A stretch of DNA of 64,000 nucleotides. It comes from Phlegmacium glaucopus. Lineage: Eukaryota > Basidiomycota > Agaricomycetes > Agaricales > Cortinariaceae. The translations under genes were made by a program, and so were the position numbers. The DNA is taken from NCBI GenBank assembly GCA_015039465.1, contig MU130361.1, positions 177,196 through 241,195 of the forward strand, given 5' to 3'. Shown one piece after another: positions 11,532 through 22,496 of this stretch. Every line of letters starts with the position of its first letter. The first letter of the stretch is position 1. The notes beneath the pieces are model-generated. The model worked only from the letters and a program-made list of their open reading frames with translations, did no database searches and was not told the origin of the DNA.

Positions 11532-13431
11532 TCAGCCAAGCCGTAATAATTTACAGGAGAAGAACAGACCCACCCCACAAAAGATGATGGATTTAAACCA
11601 TAGAAACCCATCATCAGCCGTGCGCATGCGCAACAGTGCACCCTCAATTGGCGTACCAAAAAGCAACGATATACCCACAATTGAAAATGCAATACCCATG
11701 CGAGTCCTGTAGACACCAGATTAGTGGCAATGTATTAACAAGTCGCATAATTTTTTCCCACCCATGTTCGCCTGTATGAGAACTCAACTGAGCTAATAAC
11801 GACGGAATCAAAGAAACGTCTATTTCGGTAGATTGTTCAACTTGGACAGGAAAGGATTGGTTAAAACTGACTCACAAGATCCAGACCAAAAGCCATACAA
11901 CAGACCAAAAACGATGACGCCAGCAAAATTTGAGATGCCGAACCACGCGAACGCCAACGCAGCTGAGATGTACATGCACGGCAGCAGCATATTATAAGGC
12001 CCAAATTTGTCAGCGAAGAAATTTGGGAGCAACCGTCCCAGTACGCCGCCTCCATTTAGAATGGCTACCTGATAAATGAACTAAGTATCTGTCAATACTT
12101 CAGGCTCAGAGCCGGCGCTCACTGAATAAAATGCAAGCTTGGCATTGATACCAACATCAATAGCATATAACTGGAGATAGAAATCTAATAGCGGTGATTT
12201 AGCTTTACTGGCCACAAAGGTTGAAAATGAGCTTATAATTACATGGAAAGAAAAGTCCAAGATTGATACAAAAAGCCCTTATGCATTGTATCAGAGTGAC
12301 AGCATGAAAACAATTTCCTTCAGACGTACGACGCGATGGAAATCAAGTAGGCAGAATCTTGAAATATAACGTGAAAGTTGGGTTTATGAGAGGCTGATCT
12401 TTGCTGCGGCTGAGTTTTCATGAAACAATTGGAAAACAGGAGCATAGCGCCTGCCAGTGCAGCTGTGGCACGAATTCCATTCATGAAAGATGTGCGTCGG
12501 CTTAGTTCATTGAGCAGGATAGGCCATACAATCCCGCCGACCGAAGCACCCTGACAATAATAAAAAAGGATTATTATCGAGCAAGACTAGACTGATATTG
12601 ATCGAACTTACAGAGACAGCAATCCCGGTGGCCAATGCCCTCCGACGTTTGAAATGGTGGCCAATAATAGTCAAGGAAGGCAGAAAAAGCAGAGATTGCC
12701 CGAGGCCGATTCCCACCGCCTGTGCCAAAAATACCTACAGATAAGGCTCAGAGTCTGTCGCTCGGTAAGTTACACTCGGACCTGCCTGATAATAGTGGTT
12801 TCGGTGTGTTAACGAGAGCATGAGCATGGATAGCACTTGTAAAATAGACCCAAGGGCTATCATGTAGTGGCTGTCATGAGGAACTGTCACGACACGACCA
12901 GATGCCAACGAAGGGGAAAAAATACAAATATCCAGCATCAAAAGCCCTTCCAACGAGGATCCCAGGTGCGTATTGCATGAATAATTGAAAGCTACCTATC
13001 CAACTGCAGTAAACTCGTGAGACAATAGGCCTTCGCAAAAAAAAGAAAGCGCTTGACTCAACACACCTTATGTTTGATGGGGTCTCTTGGCCCAAGAATT
13101 CCCTCGTGTAATAATCTTGGTATACACCGAAGGCCGATGAATACCTCAAATATCCCAGTTCACGTGAGGCCATGGTATTAAGGGAAGAAAGACATAAATC
13201 TACCCGTATGTGCAAAATTGTATCATCCAACTGCAATACGCGTGAAATGTCAGCTAGCAATGTTTTTTATAATGAATCAGGAACATACGTTCCAGCTACC
13301 GTCAACCAGGCAGCTTTTCCGCTATCATAAATCAAGCTGGATTGTTGTACGGCGGGCTTTTTTTCTTTTTCGAAGCTTTGGTCGAGACTAGAGGAGCCTT
13401 GGGCGGTGAAAGACCGACTACCTTCGGACAT
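11532..13431 (-). CDS. MFS transporter, monocarboxylate-permease type, 12 exons
   Basis: Exons in coding order: 13289-13431, 13204-13230, 13067-13144, 12926-13003, 12786-12870, 12612-12734, 12330-12550, 12243-12277, 12123-12184, 11876-12068, 11762-11819, 11532-11706; total 1278 bases, 425 residues. The first about 40 residues are a polar cytosolic tail with a KEKKP stretch, then twelve hydrophobic segments follow. Family landmarks are FGVYQDYYTREFL, SNISWIGSF(Q), LPSLTIIGHHFKRRRALATG with its charged loop, GASVGGIVWPILL, and LLPNFFADKFGPYN. These match fungal monocarboxylate/riboflavin-type carriers; the substrate cannot be told. The junction 12735-12785 is best read as a GC-AG intron (cag|gcaggt), because no GT site keeps the reading frame. 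Exons as small as 27 and 35 bases are needed but each restores phase and family sequence. Likely in the plasma membrane. Confidence 0.88.
12735..12785 (-). other. GC-AG intron in the MFS transporter gene
   Basis: The exon before it ends THRNHYYQ and the exon after it begins VFLAQAVGIGLG. The only boundary keeping that joined sequence uses donor CAG|GCAGGT and acceptor TCTGTAG|GTA. The GC donor sits in otherwise strong consensus, as is usual for GC-AG introns. Confidence 0.7.
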
Positions 13432-15453
13432 GGAGGCAAGACCTGTTTTTTTTCGGGAAGGAATGTGTAGGAGTGGGACGAAATCTTTCTGTAGCGCATG
13501 GTTTTATATCGATTTGTGTGTGATCGGGCAACAGGAAGCGTAGAGCGGCAGTTGCAATCCAGAGATTGAATCTGCGAATTATTACCTCCTCATGTACCTG
13601 GCTTCCTTATGTGTTAATAGTCTTGCTAAATAACTTTAGCGCTCCTTTGAGAGATCGAAAGGGTATCATGAACCTGAGCTCAGAGCTCAAGTTCGTAGGC
13701 TGTAATTTGATCATGGTGGTGGTCACAAGTAGAGTGACACTGTATTCCTTTGGTCGCTGGTCATATATGTTATCAAAAATATTGCATATACTACTCGGCA
13801 AAAGTTAAAGCTTATAATTATACAAGCCCGTTAACTAACTTCCCCGTCCTTCGAATAATACTACTTAAGTACCGGAGCTTATAGCCCTGTTCAGTCACAT
13901 ATAAAACCCTATGAGCTTGAAGGGGTTTGATCCTGCAGTAGGTATAAATGCAAGCATCGGAGGTAAGAGTGTTGGAAGAGTGTCGGAGGTAGCCCAGATC
14001 TGTGGGGGTTTACTAACTTCGATGCAATTGCCAGCCGAAGTGCATTGGACTGTGTACAATTCGACTGAAACATTGATGGTACTGAGACTTATATCTGCAG
14101 AGGTTACGGACCCAGGGAGTGAATTAAAACGGGTGTATGGTGCAAGATCCGAAGACTCACCTTCTCAATCAGTTTCGATGAACTAGACTGTAATATGATG
14201 CGGGTCAGTATAGGAGGGTGCTGGATGTTCCAATTCTTGCATGTCAGAGATATCGCCCGCTGAATACACTACGTATTTATATGCGTCAAGGGCGAATAAC
14301 GGTTGACTATACCGTGGTATAGTCGGATATGACGCACCATGGCACACCATCATGAAAGTTTGTAGAAGGTTGCGCTTTACAATGTGCAGATAGAAGCATG
14401 CGAAGCATATAACTAGGCGAATCATGTAATGATAAGTGAACAACCAAGCGGATCGAGAAGGGGCAAACGGCGAATCCAGAAATTGTCGACCTAAATTGCC
14501 TCGGAGACGTCAGCAAAGTGCATTGTGATGTACAAGGCTGCGTGTGGGCCTCGATCCATGTAATTGAGGGTGGCCGTCGAGAAGTCAGCTTGTGATGCAT
14601 AAAGTGGCACGGCGCGGGATTAACAAACACCTAAAATTTAAATGACCTGATGTCAGCCTGCGAATACAACACATGAGGTTGAACTAAAAAACGACCATGA
14701 CCGAGTTAAAGCGCTATGTCTATAAAAGTGATCAATAGTGGAACAGACCCTTAGAAGACAGGCCATTACATATCGATCGGGCCAAGGTTGATAGTAACGA
14801 AGGGGGATGATCTTGAAGAAATATCCCGAGGGCAAGGCGTTAACGACGAAGTAAGAACTTTCTGAGCATGGTCATTGCACCCTCAATGCTTTAAAACCCT
14901 ACTTGCTGGGGGCCAGAATATTGTGTCGACGACTAGGCTAAGATGGCAGAGTTACAATGGCGTTGTCATTCCATTTATCGTTCTCTTGCCGAGGACGGTG
15001 CATGTTGTTCCGGAGTAGCTATATGACATGGAACGCAGCGCATAAAACCAAGAGCTAAACCATGAGTCGCTTGAATAAGTGTCGAATGTATCGAATAAAC
15101 GCCAGAAGCACAGATACCCTAAGAACACATGTCATTCGATAACAACGATAGCCCAACCGATGGAAAGACGTAGAAACCCACTTGGACTTGTGTCCAATGT
15201 CGTATGGTCAGGATTATCGAGCTCCCCCGAAGCGCTACGAAACCCATGGCTCGTCAAAGTTTCTTTATACGCCAGGAACCAGAGGTTGTGAGGTTAATTC
15301 CAAACAGTTACGCTTGCCTCGGACTCGTAGTCTATCAGTCAACAGAAGATTGATTAATGAGACACCGGTCAGGCAAAATGTTCAATCAATCTGATGGTTG
15401 TTTACGTTTGTTATATTCGCTTGCTGTTTCTTGCCTGTTCCGAACTTCCACCA
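13432..15453. other. Two kilobases between divergently transcribed genes, no gene recognised
   Basis: The MFS gene (minus) and SPO7 (plus) diverge from this stretch, so both promoters should lie in it. Several frames of 60-107 codons are open on both strands (for example 13911-14186 plus, 14307-14630 minus) but show no domains and no consistent splicing. A short palindrome actatacc-gtggtatagt lies near 14307. I see no mobile-element ends here. Confidence 0.4.
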
Positions 15454-16628
15454 ATGCCTCCTCGCTCAAACCTTTCATACAAAGGTTCATTCAGTCCTCC
15501 AAACGATAGTGCAACGTACAAGGATCTTATACTTTTCGAGGAGCGTCTCAAAACCAATGCAGCCAACCTTCAGCGACGGAAATCTCGGTATCAACGTGTG
15601 TGTTCTTTAGCTGGCTTGGACCACAGATGTTACTCATGTCTTGCAGTATTTCTATTGCAGCTACTGCTAGTCATAGTCTTTCTTTTATCTGAAGTACTGT
15701 TGCTGCCACCCTCGAGCTCACTCCTAGCTATACCATATAAAATCATTTTGCAACGTCTACTCCCTGATATCTACACATCAGAAACAGAGATTACTCTGCA
15801 CCCTTATTTTGCGAGTGGCCTTCTTTTTGTCAGTGTCACCACCCTTGTGCTCTTTTTCGCCAGTGGCATGTATTCTGAGAAAATTGCGTATGCCAACAAG
15901 TAAGCGCGGTCTTTCCTGCCCCCATCGATCAAGTCTTATGGAAGAACAGATATGTTCCGCACGCCAATCGCGCACTGCGCTCATTCAATATGTTTCTGAA
16001 TGTCCGTAGACCGCCTTTACGTTCAAAATTCTACTGGAACCCGCTTTCTTTCTTCTTCCCTCGCCCTGTCGAACCTTCAATCACATCCCGCTCTCCTTCT
16101 CCTTCATCGCACAATTGGCCACGTTCAACATCTACCACTCGGCCCATCCCACCCATTCCTCCAGCCGCCAACCCTCGTGGGGAACTTATCTTCTCCTCTC
16201 GCGTCGATAAGAATTTCCGCGATTCGTATGAACGATACCGGTCGGCCTTCGAAAGGAAACGTGAGGAGAAGGAATACAATGAACGCCACAAAAAGTGGTA
16301 TGGCAAATTGTTATTTTGGGAACGCCCGCCGAGCCCAGCTTCTGCAAGTACGGGTTCAGGAGCCTTCACTCCTACGCGTGTCTCCTCTTCGAAAGGTACG
16401 GGGTCCAGAAGTGGAACGCCGCCAACACCGAGTAATTCAGGGAGTGGAGGCATTGTAATGAAACAACGAGAGAGAAGTGGGTCCCCCATGCGACGGGGGG
16501 ATACACCGAGGGAGAGAGGGGGAAGAAGAGACCGAGATTCTATGCCGATGGGTGTAGCGGATATGAGAACCGTGGTTCTTGAGAAATCCATCAATGAGGG
16601 AGGTACCCACCACTGGCCCCATCTGTAA
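15454..16628 (+). CDS. SPO7: Spo7-like regulatory subunit of the Nem1 lipin phosphatase
   Basis: Spo7 (TMEM188/NEP1-R1 family) anchors and activates Nem1, which dephosphorylates lipin/Pah1 at the nuclear envelope and ER and so controls membrane lipid synthesis. Exons 15454-15595, 15647-15899 and 15950-16628 give 357 residues with phase kept. The signature DLILFEERLKTNAANLQRRK is at residues 24-43. Two membrane segments follow, about residues 48-68 (LFLLQLLLVIVFLLSEVLLL) and 105-125 (ASGLLFVSVTTLVLFFASGM), then YSEKIAYANKYVPHANRALR and FNMFLNVRRPP, all typical of the family. The long C-terminal tail is rich in Ser, Pro and Arg with a charged RSAFERKREEKEYNERHKKW stretch and is probably cytosolic and poorly ordered. 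The start at 15454 (MPPRSNLSYK) fits homologues; an in-frame ATG at 15394 would add 20 hydrophobic residues and is less likely. Confidence 0.87.
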
Positions 16629-16774
16629 CTATATATGGGAGATATGATGGCTAATATACTGCTGGTCATTTGTGTTCTGCATCACTTATCTGAACAAGCC
16701 CCTTTTGACAAGTGTTTTCTTGCACATTTTGTTTCCTGGGTCAAATTCTGCTAACTGGCAGAGTTGCTGGTGAA

Positions 16775-17000
16775 GGAGGTCTTTACTCTCCCCCACACAT
16801 TCCGAGCGGTTCTGAGTGACTTGGAACCGCTTGGAATGGATTTTTTGGTGAGAGCCAGCCAATTTTCCACTTTACTTGGACTCATTCCAACCAAACTCCG
16901 AGCAGTTCTGAGCAGAACCACTTGCAATGGCTTGGATCCTGGTCCTAGCAGTACCGAGCCATACCAAGCTGTTCCTAGTCCGAGTCACAATTAATTAAAT
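16775..17000. mobile_element. Family A terminal-inverted-repeat element, left end fragment
   Basis: Begins GAGGTCTTTACTCTCCCCC, the shared left end of family A, followed at once by a short-word array: variants of CCGAGCGGTTCTGAG and ACTTGGAACCGCTTGG. No matching right end with the same words is found; the array breaks off in AT-rich sequence near 17000. This is the first mobile sequence met from the left and marks the edge of the repeat-rich part of the window. Confidence 0.65.
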
Positions 17001-17079
17001 AATAATAGAATATGGCTTATATTATATATATATAGAAAAATATTAATATCATAAGGACTTCAGATAATTACACTACAAT

Positions 17080-17205
17080 GAAAGGATGCAACAACAGGAA
17101 TCGAACGCATGACCTGTTGTGACAGGTTGTAATGCTGTAGACCCCTGCGCCAGCAGACCATTTCAAGAGCATCAGAAAGTATGCCCCAAGTGCCATCTTT
17201 GGCAT
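17080..17205 (-). repeat. Possible tRNA-derived SINE-like fragment
   Basis: On the minus strand the phrase GCGTTCGATTCC fits an RNA polymerase III B box (GWTCRANNC), with an A-box-like TGGTCTGCTGGCGCAGGGG about 40 bases before it. The arms do not fold into a full tRNA cloverleaf, so it is not a working tRNA gene. A degenerate SINE head is the best explanation, held weakly. Confidence 0.25.
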
Positions 17206-17308
17206 ATCCTGAAACTCTGCTGGGCAGAGGGTTTTCATTCACCCTTCCGTTCACCACCCTCCAGCATCCACCCTCTAGTATCCACCATCCACCATACCAC
17301 CATCCACC

Positions 17309-19945
17309 ATGCCACCAAAACCCCGTTGTCCCTCTACATTGAGGGTCTCTTCATCCGAATCTGGGCCAGAAACTAGGACCTGGAAACGCCAAGCATTGAA
17401 CGTCGATGAAACAGCCAGTAAGCGCCTAAAACCAGATGACGACAACACCAGCGAAATACCCCAAACTAGAAAGGCTGGAAAGGGCCAACGGAGGTACGTC
17501 CCCACCACTATGTTATTCGATACTAAATATATATATTTCTACAGGAAAAAAACTACGAACGAGGGCACAGCCAGCAAAGCTGCCCCTTGTAACCTCAGGT
17601 AAGTCATCTACCCCCCTCCGCGTACAATTTTTTTATTGATATATCCACTCCCACGTAGTAAATCTAAGACTGCCCTCCAGCAGAGCGGTGTTTCCATTGC
17701 CCCACTGGAACGCAGCCGATCAGCCACAGCTCCACACCTCACATCCCTTCCCACCATCCCTGCTGAACAAAAATGCAGGTCAGACGCAAAACCCAACACC
17801 AGCAAAAACCAGGAAGATGATAACGACGATGACAAAGATAATGAAGTCAACAATGACCGTAATGACGTCAACAACGACCATAACAATGTCAATGACAACA
17901 GCAGCAACAGCAGCAACAGCAATGAAGACAAAGACAAAGACGACAATGACAATGATGATGAAGAAAAGGGCAGCAGCATCCATGCGGGGCCTACAACTGG
18001 CAAAAAACACACCACCAGCAGCAAGCGCAGTGCTGGCAACAAGCACACCACGGGCAACGAGCCCGCCCCCAGCAACAACAAAAAACACACCACCAGCAAA
18101 AAACCCACCACCAGCAGCAAGCACAGTGCCGGCAACAAGCACACCATGGGCAACAAGCCCACTGCCAGCAACAAGCCCACCCCCAGCAACAACACCACCA
18201 GCAACAAGCCCGCCACCCAGCAACAAGCCTGCCACCAGCAACAACACCACGACCAGGCAACAACACCACGACCAGCAACAACACCACGACCAGCAACAAC
18301 ACCGCAAGCAATGAGCCCACTGCCAGCAACAAGCCCGCCACCAGCAATGAGCCCATTACCAGCAACAAGCCCACTGCTAGTGACGGGCGTACTGCTAGTG
18401 ATGAGTGTACTGCTAGTGACAAGCGTACTGCTAGTGGTGAGCATACGGCTAGTGACGAGCGTATGGCTAGTGACGAGTGTACCACCAGGACCACCAAAGC
18501 CACACCTGATGAAGGTATTTTTTCAAAAATTTTATTTTTATTTTCATGTAGAATTTATTTACTCATCAAGAATGTAGATGTTCCAATGGATAGTCCTCCT
18601 CATACTCCCCCTCGCCCCTATGGCTCATCTCGGATGACTGGGGGGATTTTGCGTGGTCACACTCTGGGTAATACACTCAATGCAGCAGATTTTCAGTCTT
18701 CTGAACCTGTCCTTCATCCTGTCATAGGGAAGGTTCTTGTCTATGCATCCACTGAAGATCCTGCCAATTTGTCTGTTCAAAATATGAAGCCCACCACATT
18801 TGTCAAGCATCAAGTCACCCTTTCTCTCAGACCTGTACTCTCCAAGGTGGCTGATAAGTACTCTCCTATTTGAAGTAAGTACTGTTAATTATCAATTCTG
18901 ATGACATTGTGAACTTCTTGATATCAGCCAGCCGTCTTTTTACTTTGGAGGATGGGCTTTGGAATGTTAGAGGGCAGTATGACAAAGTGTTTCAGGATGA
19001 TGAAGAACTCATGTGGTCTGAAGTAAATGGTGAACATGTGACTCACATTTTGATGGTTTGTATATATTTTTTCTTTTTTTTTGTGATTGGTTTAATTTAA
19101 TATTTTATTCTTTTCAAATTAGAGCTCCTTTGGCAACAAAGCTGAGGCTAATAGAGCCTCTGTCCCTTCAATTCCTGTTTTTGATTCTTTGAGCCTTGCT
19201 GATGTGTCAGAAGACCTGACCACTGCTGCTGCTGCTGCTGCTGTTGGGGCCACTACCAACCTTCATCATCTTCAGCTCATGAAGGCTTTAAGTGTTGATC
19301 CTGAGCTTAGTGATTGTGATAACAAAGGCCTGGTTTGGTGCTATAAAAAGTACAAGGCTTTTATTGCTGCTTCTCATTTGTTGGATCAACTGCATAAGCA
19401 GGGCAAATGAATGGCCTTTGCCAAAAAAGCCAAGTCAGACAGAACTTGTTGAGATTTTTATGTCAAGGTCTTACTGGCATTCTCATGTCAGCAAACCGTT
19501 CTCTACTCTTGCACGTTATCCACAGATGGTTGAATGGCTGGAGCATGAGAGTAACTATCTTACCGATTTTGAAGTCTGGCATGTTCAAAAGTCAGACTAT
19601 GGGTTCAAGGAGTTGAAAGAGTGGCTTGCAAATGATGGAACTTTGGACAAAGTTACAAAAGCAATGTTGGAGAAGTCAAAGGCAAAGAAGGAGGAGGAGA
19701 AGGGAAAGGGAAAGGCAAAGGGGAAGGCAAAGGGGAAGGGGAAGGCAAAGGGGAAGGGGAAGGGGAAGGGGAAGGGNNNNNNNNNNNNNNNNNNNNNNNN
19801 NNNNNNNNNNNNNNNNNNNNNNNNNNNNNNNNNNNNNNNNNNNNNNNNNNNNNNNNNNNNNNNNNNNNNNNNNNNNAAGGGGAAGGGGAAGGGGAAGGGG
19901 AAGGGGAAGGGGAAGGCAAAGGAGGAGGATGATTGTAAAATTTGA
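17309..19945 (+). pseudogene. Multi-exon low-complexity gene with acidic, SNKP-repeat and lysine/glycine-rich parts
   Basis: The start MPPKPRCPSTLRVSSSESG at 17309 is followed by GT-AG introns near 17494-17545 and 17600-17659 that keep one frame into an acidic part (DDNDDDKDNEVNNDRNDVNN). A tandem repeat of T-[AT]-S-N-K-P type units (about 18000-18480) follows. Frame changes inside that repeat near 18210-18300 suggest sequencing slippage or decay. Later exons encode VDVPMDSPPHTPPRPYGSSR (18571 on), SRLFTLEDGLWNVRGQYDKV (18928 on), LVWCYKKYKAFIAASHLLDQ, WPLPKKPSQTELVEIFMSRS, and a C-terminal (GKGKAK)n tail containing the assembly gap. I do not recognise a domain. It lies directly upstream of, and on the same strand as, a KDZ-associated CxC5 protein, so it may be the partner open frame of that mobile element. 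The Lys/Gly tail would bind nucleic acid. Confidence 0.5.
19777..19876. other. Assembly gap of 100 N
   Basis: Exactly 100 N inside the GGGAAG(GGGAAG)n coding repeat of the lysine/glycine-rich gene; a standard-size scaffold gap rather than a measured length. The purine-only repeat on both sides explains why assembly stopped here. Confidence 0.98.
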
Positions 19946-20061
19946 ATATTTCTTCATAGCTTTTGTCTTTCTTGTATAGTTACTTCTGGATTTGGATACT
20001 TGCATTTCTGGTCAAAATGCCTATGTTGTTTTTTCTGTTGTTCTTTGCTTCTGGTCTACCA

Positions 20062-21045
20062 ATGACTGCTGCAATGTCTTCAGAGAGGCCATTTCCAGAT
20101 ATATCCTTCCAGACTTTCAACAAATTTATCACCAACAACTTTAACTCTCAGATTTCACTAGCAACTGTTCTTCTGGTTTTGTTTACCATGACTGAAAATC
20201 CAAGTCTTCTTAACTTGCATGCCCGCCAAAAGAATCCTCAGTGCACTGGAGAACTTAAACAATTATCTTCTGGATGGATTAAAGCACTAGCATGGAGTCT
20301 GAGAGATAGGTTGCAGGAAAAAACAAGCAAGCTCTTCACAGATACTGAACTTCCTGTAACATTCAGTAGTGATGACCTTATCACCCCTTTAACTGTCAAA
20401 CTTGACAAGTTCATGGATGTTTTGGAGCTAAATCCTTTTTCCAAATCTGGCAAATCAAAAAATAGGTTAAACTCAGTTTCTCATGATGAGATTACTGCTG
20501 TTCATATTATCTGTCCTCTATCAACGGAATGTGAAGACATTAGATGTGATCCATGTACATTACATCAGACCACTAGAGACCGTGACATACCAAGAGTTAC
20601 ATTGATCAAAGGCATCAAAACTTATAAAAATGTGGCAGTGCTTTCAGGAAAGTGTCCTAAATGTAAAACTGTGTATTATGCAGATCATGAGGCTTTAAAC
20701 AAAGGTACAGATAATGCACAAAGAGTGTATTTGAATTCTGCAAAATATCTGAAAGTGGGACAAAGTGTATGGGTAGACCGGTTTTTTTCCAATGCAGTGG
20801 TGAATGCTATATATAGCTTTCATGCCTCAGCTGCAGCATATACAGATTTTTGGAATAAAAGCTATGCTCATTTAAATCCAGACACATCTTGCCTGGTTTC
20901 CTGTTGTATAATTTGGCAAGCATTTGTTCAAGAGTCAGTCAGAGTAATTGGTTTTTCCTTAAACCAACATTTAACACTCAAGGATGGCCTTGCAATTGAT
21001 GATGTTACTCAAAAAGCCTTTGAACATCTTGGGAAAACCTGGACT
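20062..21045 (+). pseudogene. CxC5-type zinc-cluster protein associated with KDZ transposons, interrupted
   Basis: The product begins about MTAAMSSERPFPDISFQTF (an earlier in-frame ATG lies at 20017). It carries SGKCPKCKTVYYADHEALN, VYLNSAKYLKVGQSVWVDRF, then a helical part SFHASAAAYTDFWNKSYA and IWQAFVQESVRVIGF. This layout matches the CxC5-like cysteine cluster found with KDZ (Kyakuja/Dileera/Zisupton) transposases in basidiomycetes. The domain name is from memory of the family; the CPKC motif and its surroundings are seen directly. Coding sense stops at KAFEHLGKTWT (21045), where a family A element fragment begins; the expected next cysteine cluster (CxC6) is missing, while a C-terminal zinc finger reappears at 21724. 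KDZ catalytic parts are not present in the window. Confidence 0.6.
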
Positions 21046-21357
21046 GTATGTCTGGTCACAGTCCGGCCGACTTCCACCAGACATCTGCTGGACTTTTGAT
21101 GGAATTTAGGGTTATATTTAGATTTAGAGGTTAGGCTTAGGGTTATATTTAGATTTAGGGCTTAGGATTAATATTTAGGGATGGGGATATTTTCTGTCTG
21201 CGCGGTAGCGCGTTCTTAGGTTAGGAGGGGATACAGGCATGTTTTGTACTTCCACCGGACTCTGACCAGACTCTGACTGGACTTTTCTGGAGTCTGGCGG
21301 AGTCTGGTCAGTCCAGCGGAATTCTGGCCAGACAATGTGGGGGAGTGTAAAGTCCTC
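21046..21357. mobile_element. Family A element, right end with telomere-like core
   Basis: Ends GTGGGGGAGTGTAAAG, the family A right end. The words next to it are CCAGACTCTGACTGGACT and TCTGGCCAGA, also seen at the left side (TCTGGTCACAGTCCGG), so both flanks use the same word. Between them, about 21110-21180, runs TTAGGGTTATATTTAGATTT-type sequence with repeated TTAGGG. The left terminal repeat itself is missing. It interrupts the CxC5 coding sequence. Confidence 0.65.
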
Positions 21358-21723
21358 ACAAAAACCCTTATCTGTTGAGGCAGGTATTGTTTCTAGGATA
21401 AGGGTGCAGGTAGCCCTGGAATACCCCAGGGTTACCTGTTACAATCTCTAAGAATAACCATGGATTTACTGGTACAAGAATAAGGAACTTAACATACAAT
21501 TTTTGACCCCTGAGCCATATGCTGGACCCTGGTTGGGTTTTTATTGCTCAGAATATGGCTTCAAGTTGAGTTAGTGAATAACCCATGTAACTCTAGGGTA
21601 TTTTTTTTCAGACCCATACCCTTATCCATCAAGAACCTTACCCAAGGGGCACCAGCAATGAAATGCTGGACCATGGGCTGGTAGGGGGGGGGGGGGGCAG
21701 AATTTTTTTTGGAACCCTCTAGA
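21358..21723. other. Non-coding stretch with a G-run
   Basis: AT-rich sequence without a recognisable frame; a run of 14 G near 21685 precedes a T-run. It may be a degraded intron or a part of the CxC gene lost by rearrangement. Confidence 0.35.
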
Positions 21724-21972
21724 ACAAGGCCTCAGAAAGCAGATTTGAGTGTGCTAGAGCCGTCTGTGGAAAGGGTAGTAAAGTGCAAACAACCTGGATG
21801 TGAGACACAACGGGTAATTAGGTTTTCTTTGTTGTAATTGAAGGCATTACTTACCAATTGATACATCCAGTACCACCTTGATTGTGTAAATCTTGAGCAA
21901 ACCCCACAAAACTGGATTTGTGCAGTGTGCAAGGTATCAGGCAGGGCAAGGGTTGGAAAACACATATGCTGA
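21724..21972 (+). pseudogene. C-terminal PHD-like zinc finger of the KDZ-associated gene
   Basis: Two exons separated by an intron of about 60 bases (gtaatt...ccag, about 21811-21871) read VKCKQPGCETQR joined to YHLDCVNLEQTPQNWICAVC, then a stop at 21970. The C-x4-C ... HLDC ... W-x-C-x2-C pattern is a PHD-like finger and is the usual tail of CxC/KDZ-associated proteins in Agaricomycetes. Same strand and order as the CxC5 part at 20062-21045, so the two are probably halves of one gene split by the family A insertion. Confidence 0.55.
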
Positions 21973-22092
21973 TGATGAAATATTACTATATTAGGAACTC
22001 ATACCTGATTACATAGGGAGGGGGCAGGGTACCAATTTTGCTTGACAAAAAAAATCAACCCCCAGTATTTTATTTAATCCTTGTGCCTGCTT

Positions 22093-22275
22093 GAGAGGTC
22101 TTTACAGTCCCCCACCCTTTCCAATTGGAATCCTTCAGAATTCCTTGGAATTCCAATTGGAAGGATTTAATGCTGTCTCTCACCAGAAAGTCATGTATTT
22201 TCGGAATTTCATTCCAATTTCATTCCAATCCCATTCTAACAATTTCCACAATGAGCCTGAAAGGCTCATCTTAGG
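22093..22275. mobile_element. Family A element, left end fragment with AATT word
   Basis: GAGAGGTCTTTACAGTCCCCCAC opens it in shortened form (core TCTTTACAGTCCCCCAC), followed by copies of TCCAATTGGAA and GGAATTCC. The array fades into AT-rich sequence by about 22250; no right end is found. Confidence 0.6.
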
Positions 22276-22496
22276 ATAAGATAATATGAGTGGCAGAACC
22301 AATCATGCACACGCAAGCCTCTACTTATGCAAACAACAGGTTTTTCATCTCTTGAGATGAGGTTCAGCCGCAAATTTTTATTTTCCTACATATTTAAGTG
22401 TTTTCTTTCAAATAACCGATAGACCTCTTCCTCGCCATACCTTGACAATCCCTTTTTCCAGCTTCACAACTTCTGATTTGACAATCTCCCTTCTTT

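Noticed and set aside
13911..14186. 91-codon plus-strand frame between the MFS gene and SPO7
   Set aside because: No domain and no splice partners; within chance for this region.
17080..17205. A tRNA gene
   Set aside because: The B box is good but the T-arm does not pair and no full cloverleaf forms; kept only as a weak SINE-like fragment.
16775..21357. One complete KDZ element bounded by the family A ends at 16775 and 21357
   Set aside because: The two ends carry different words and the flanks share no 8-base duplication, so they belong to different elements.
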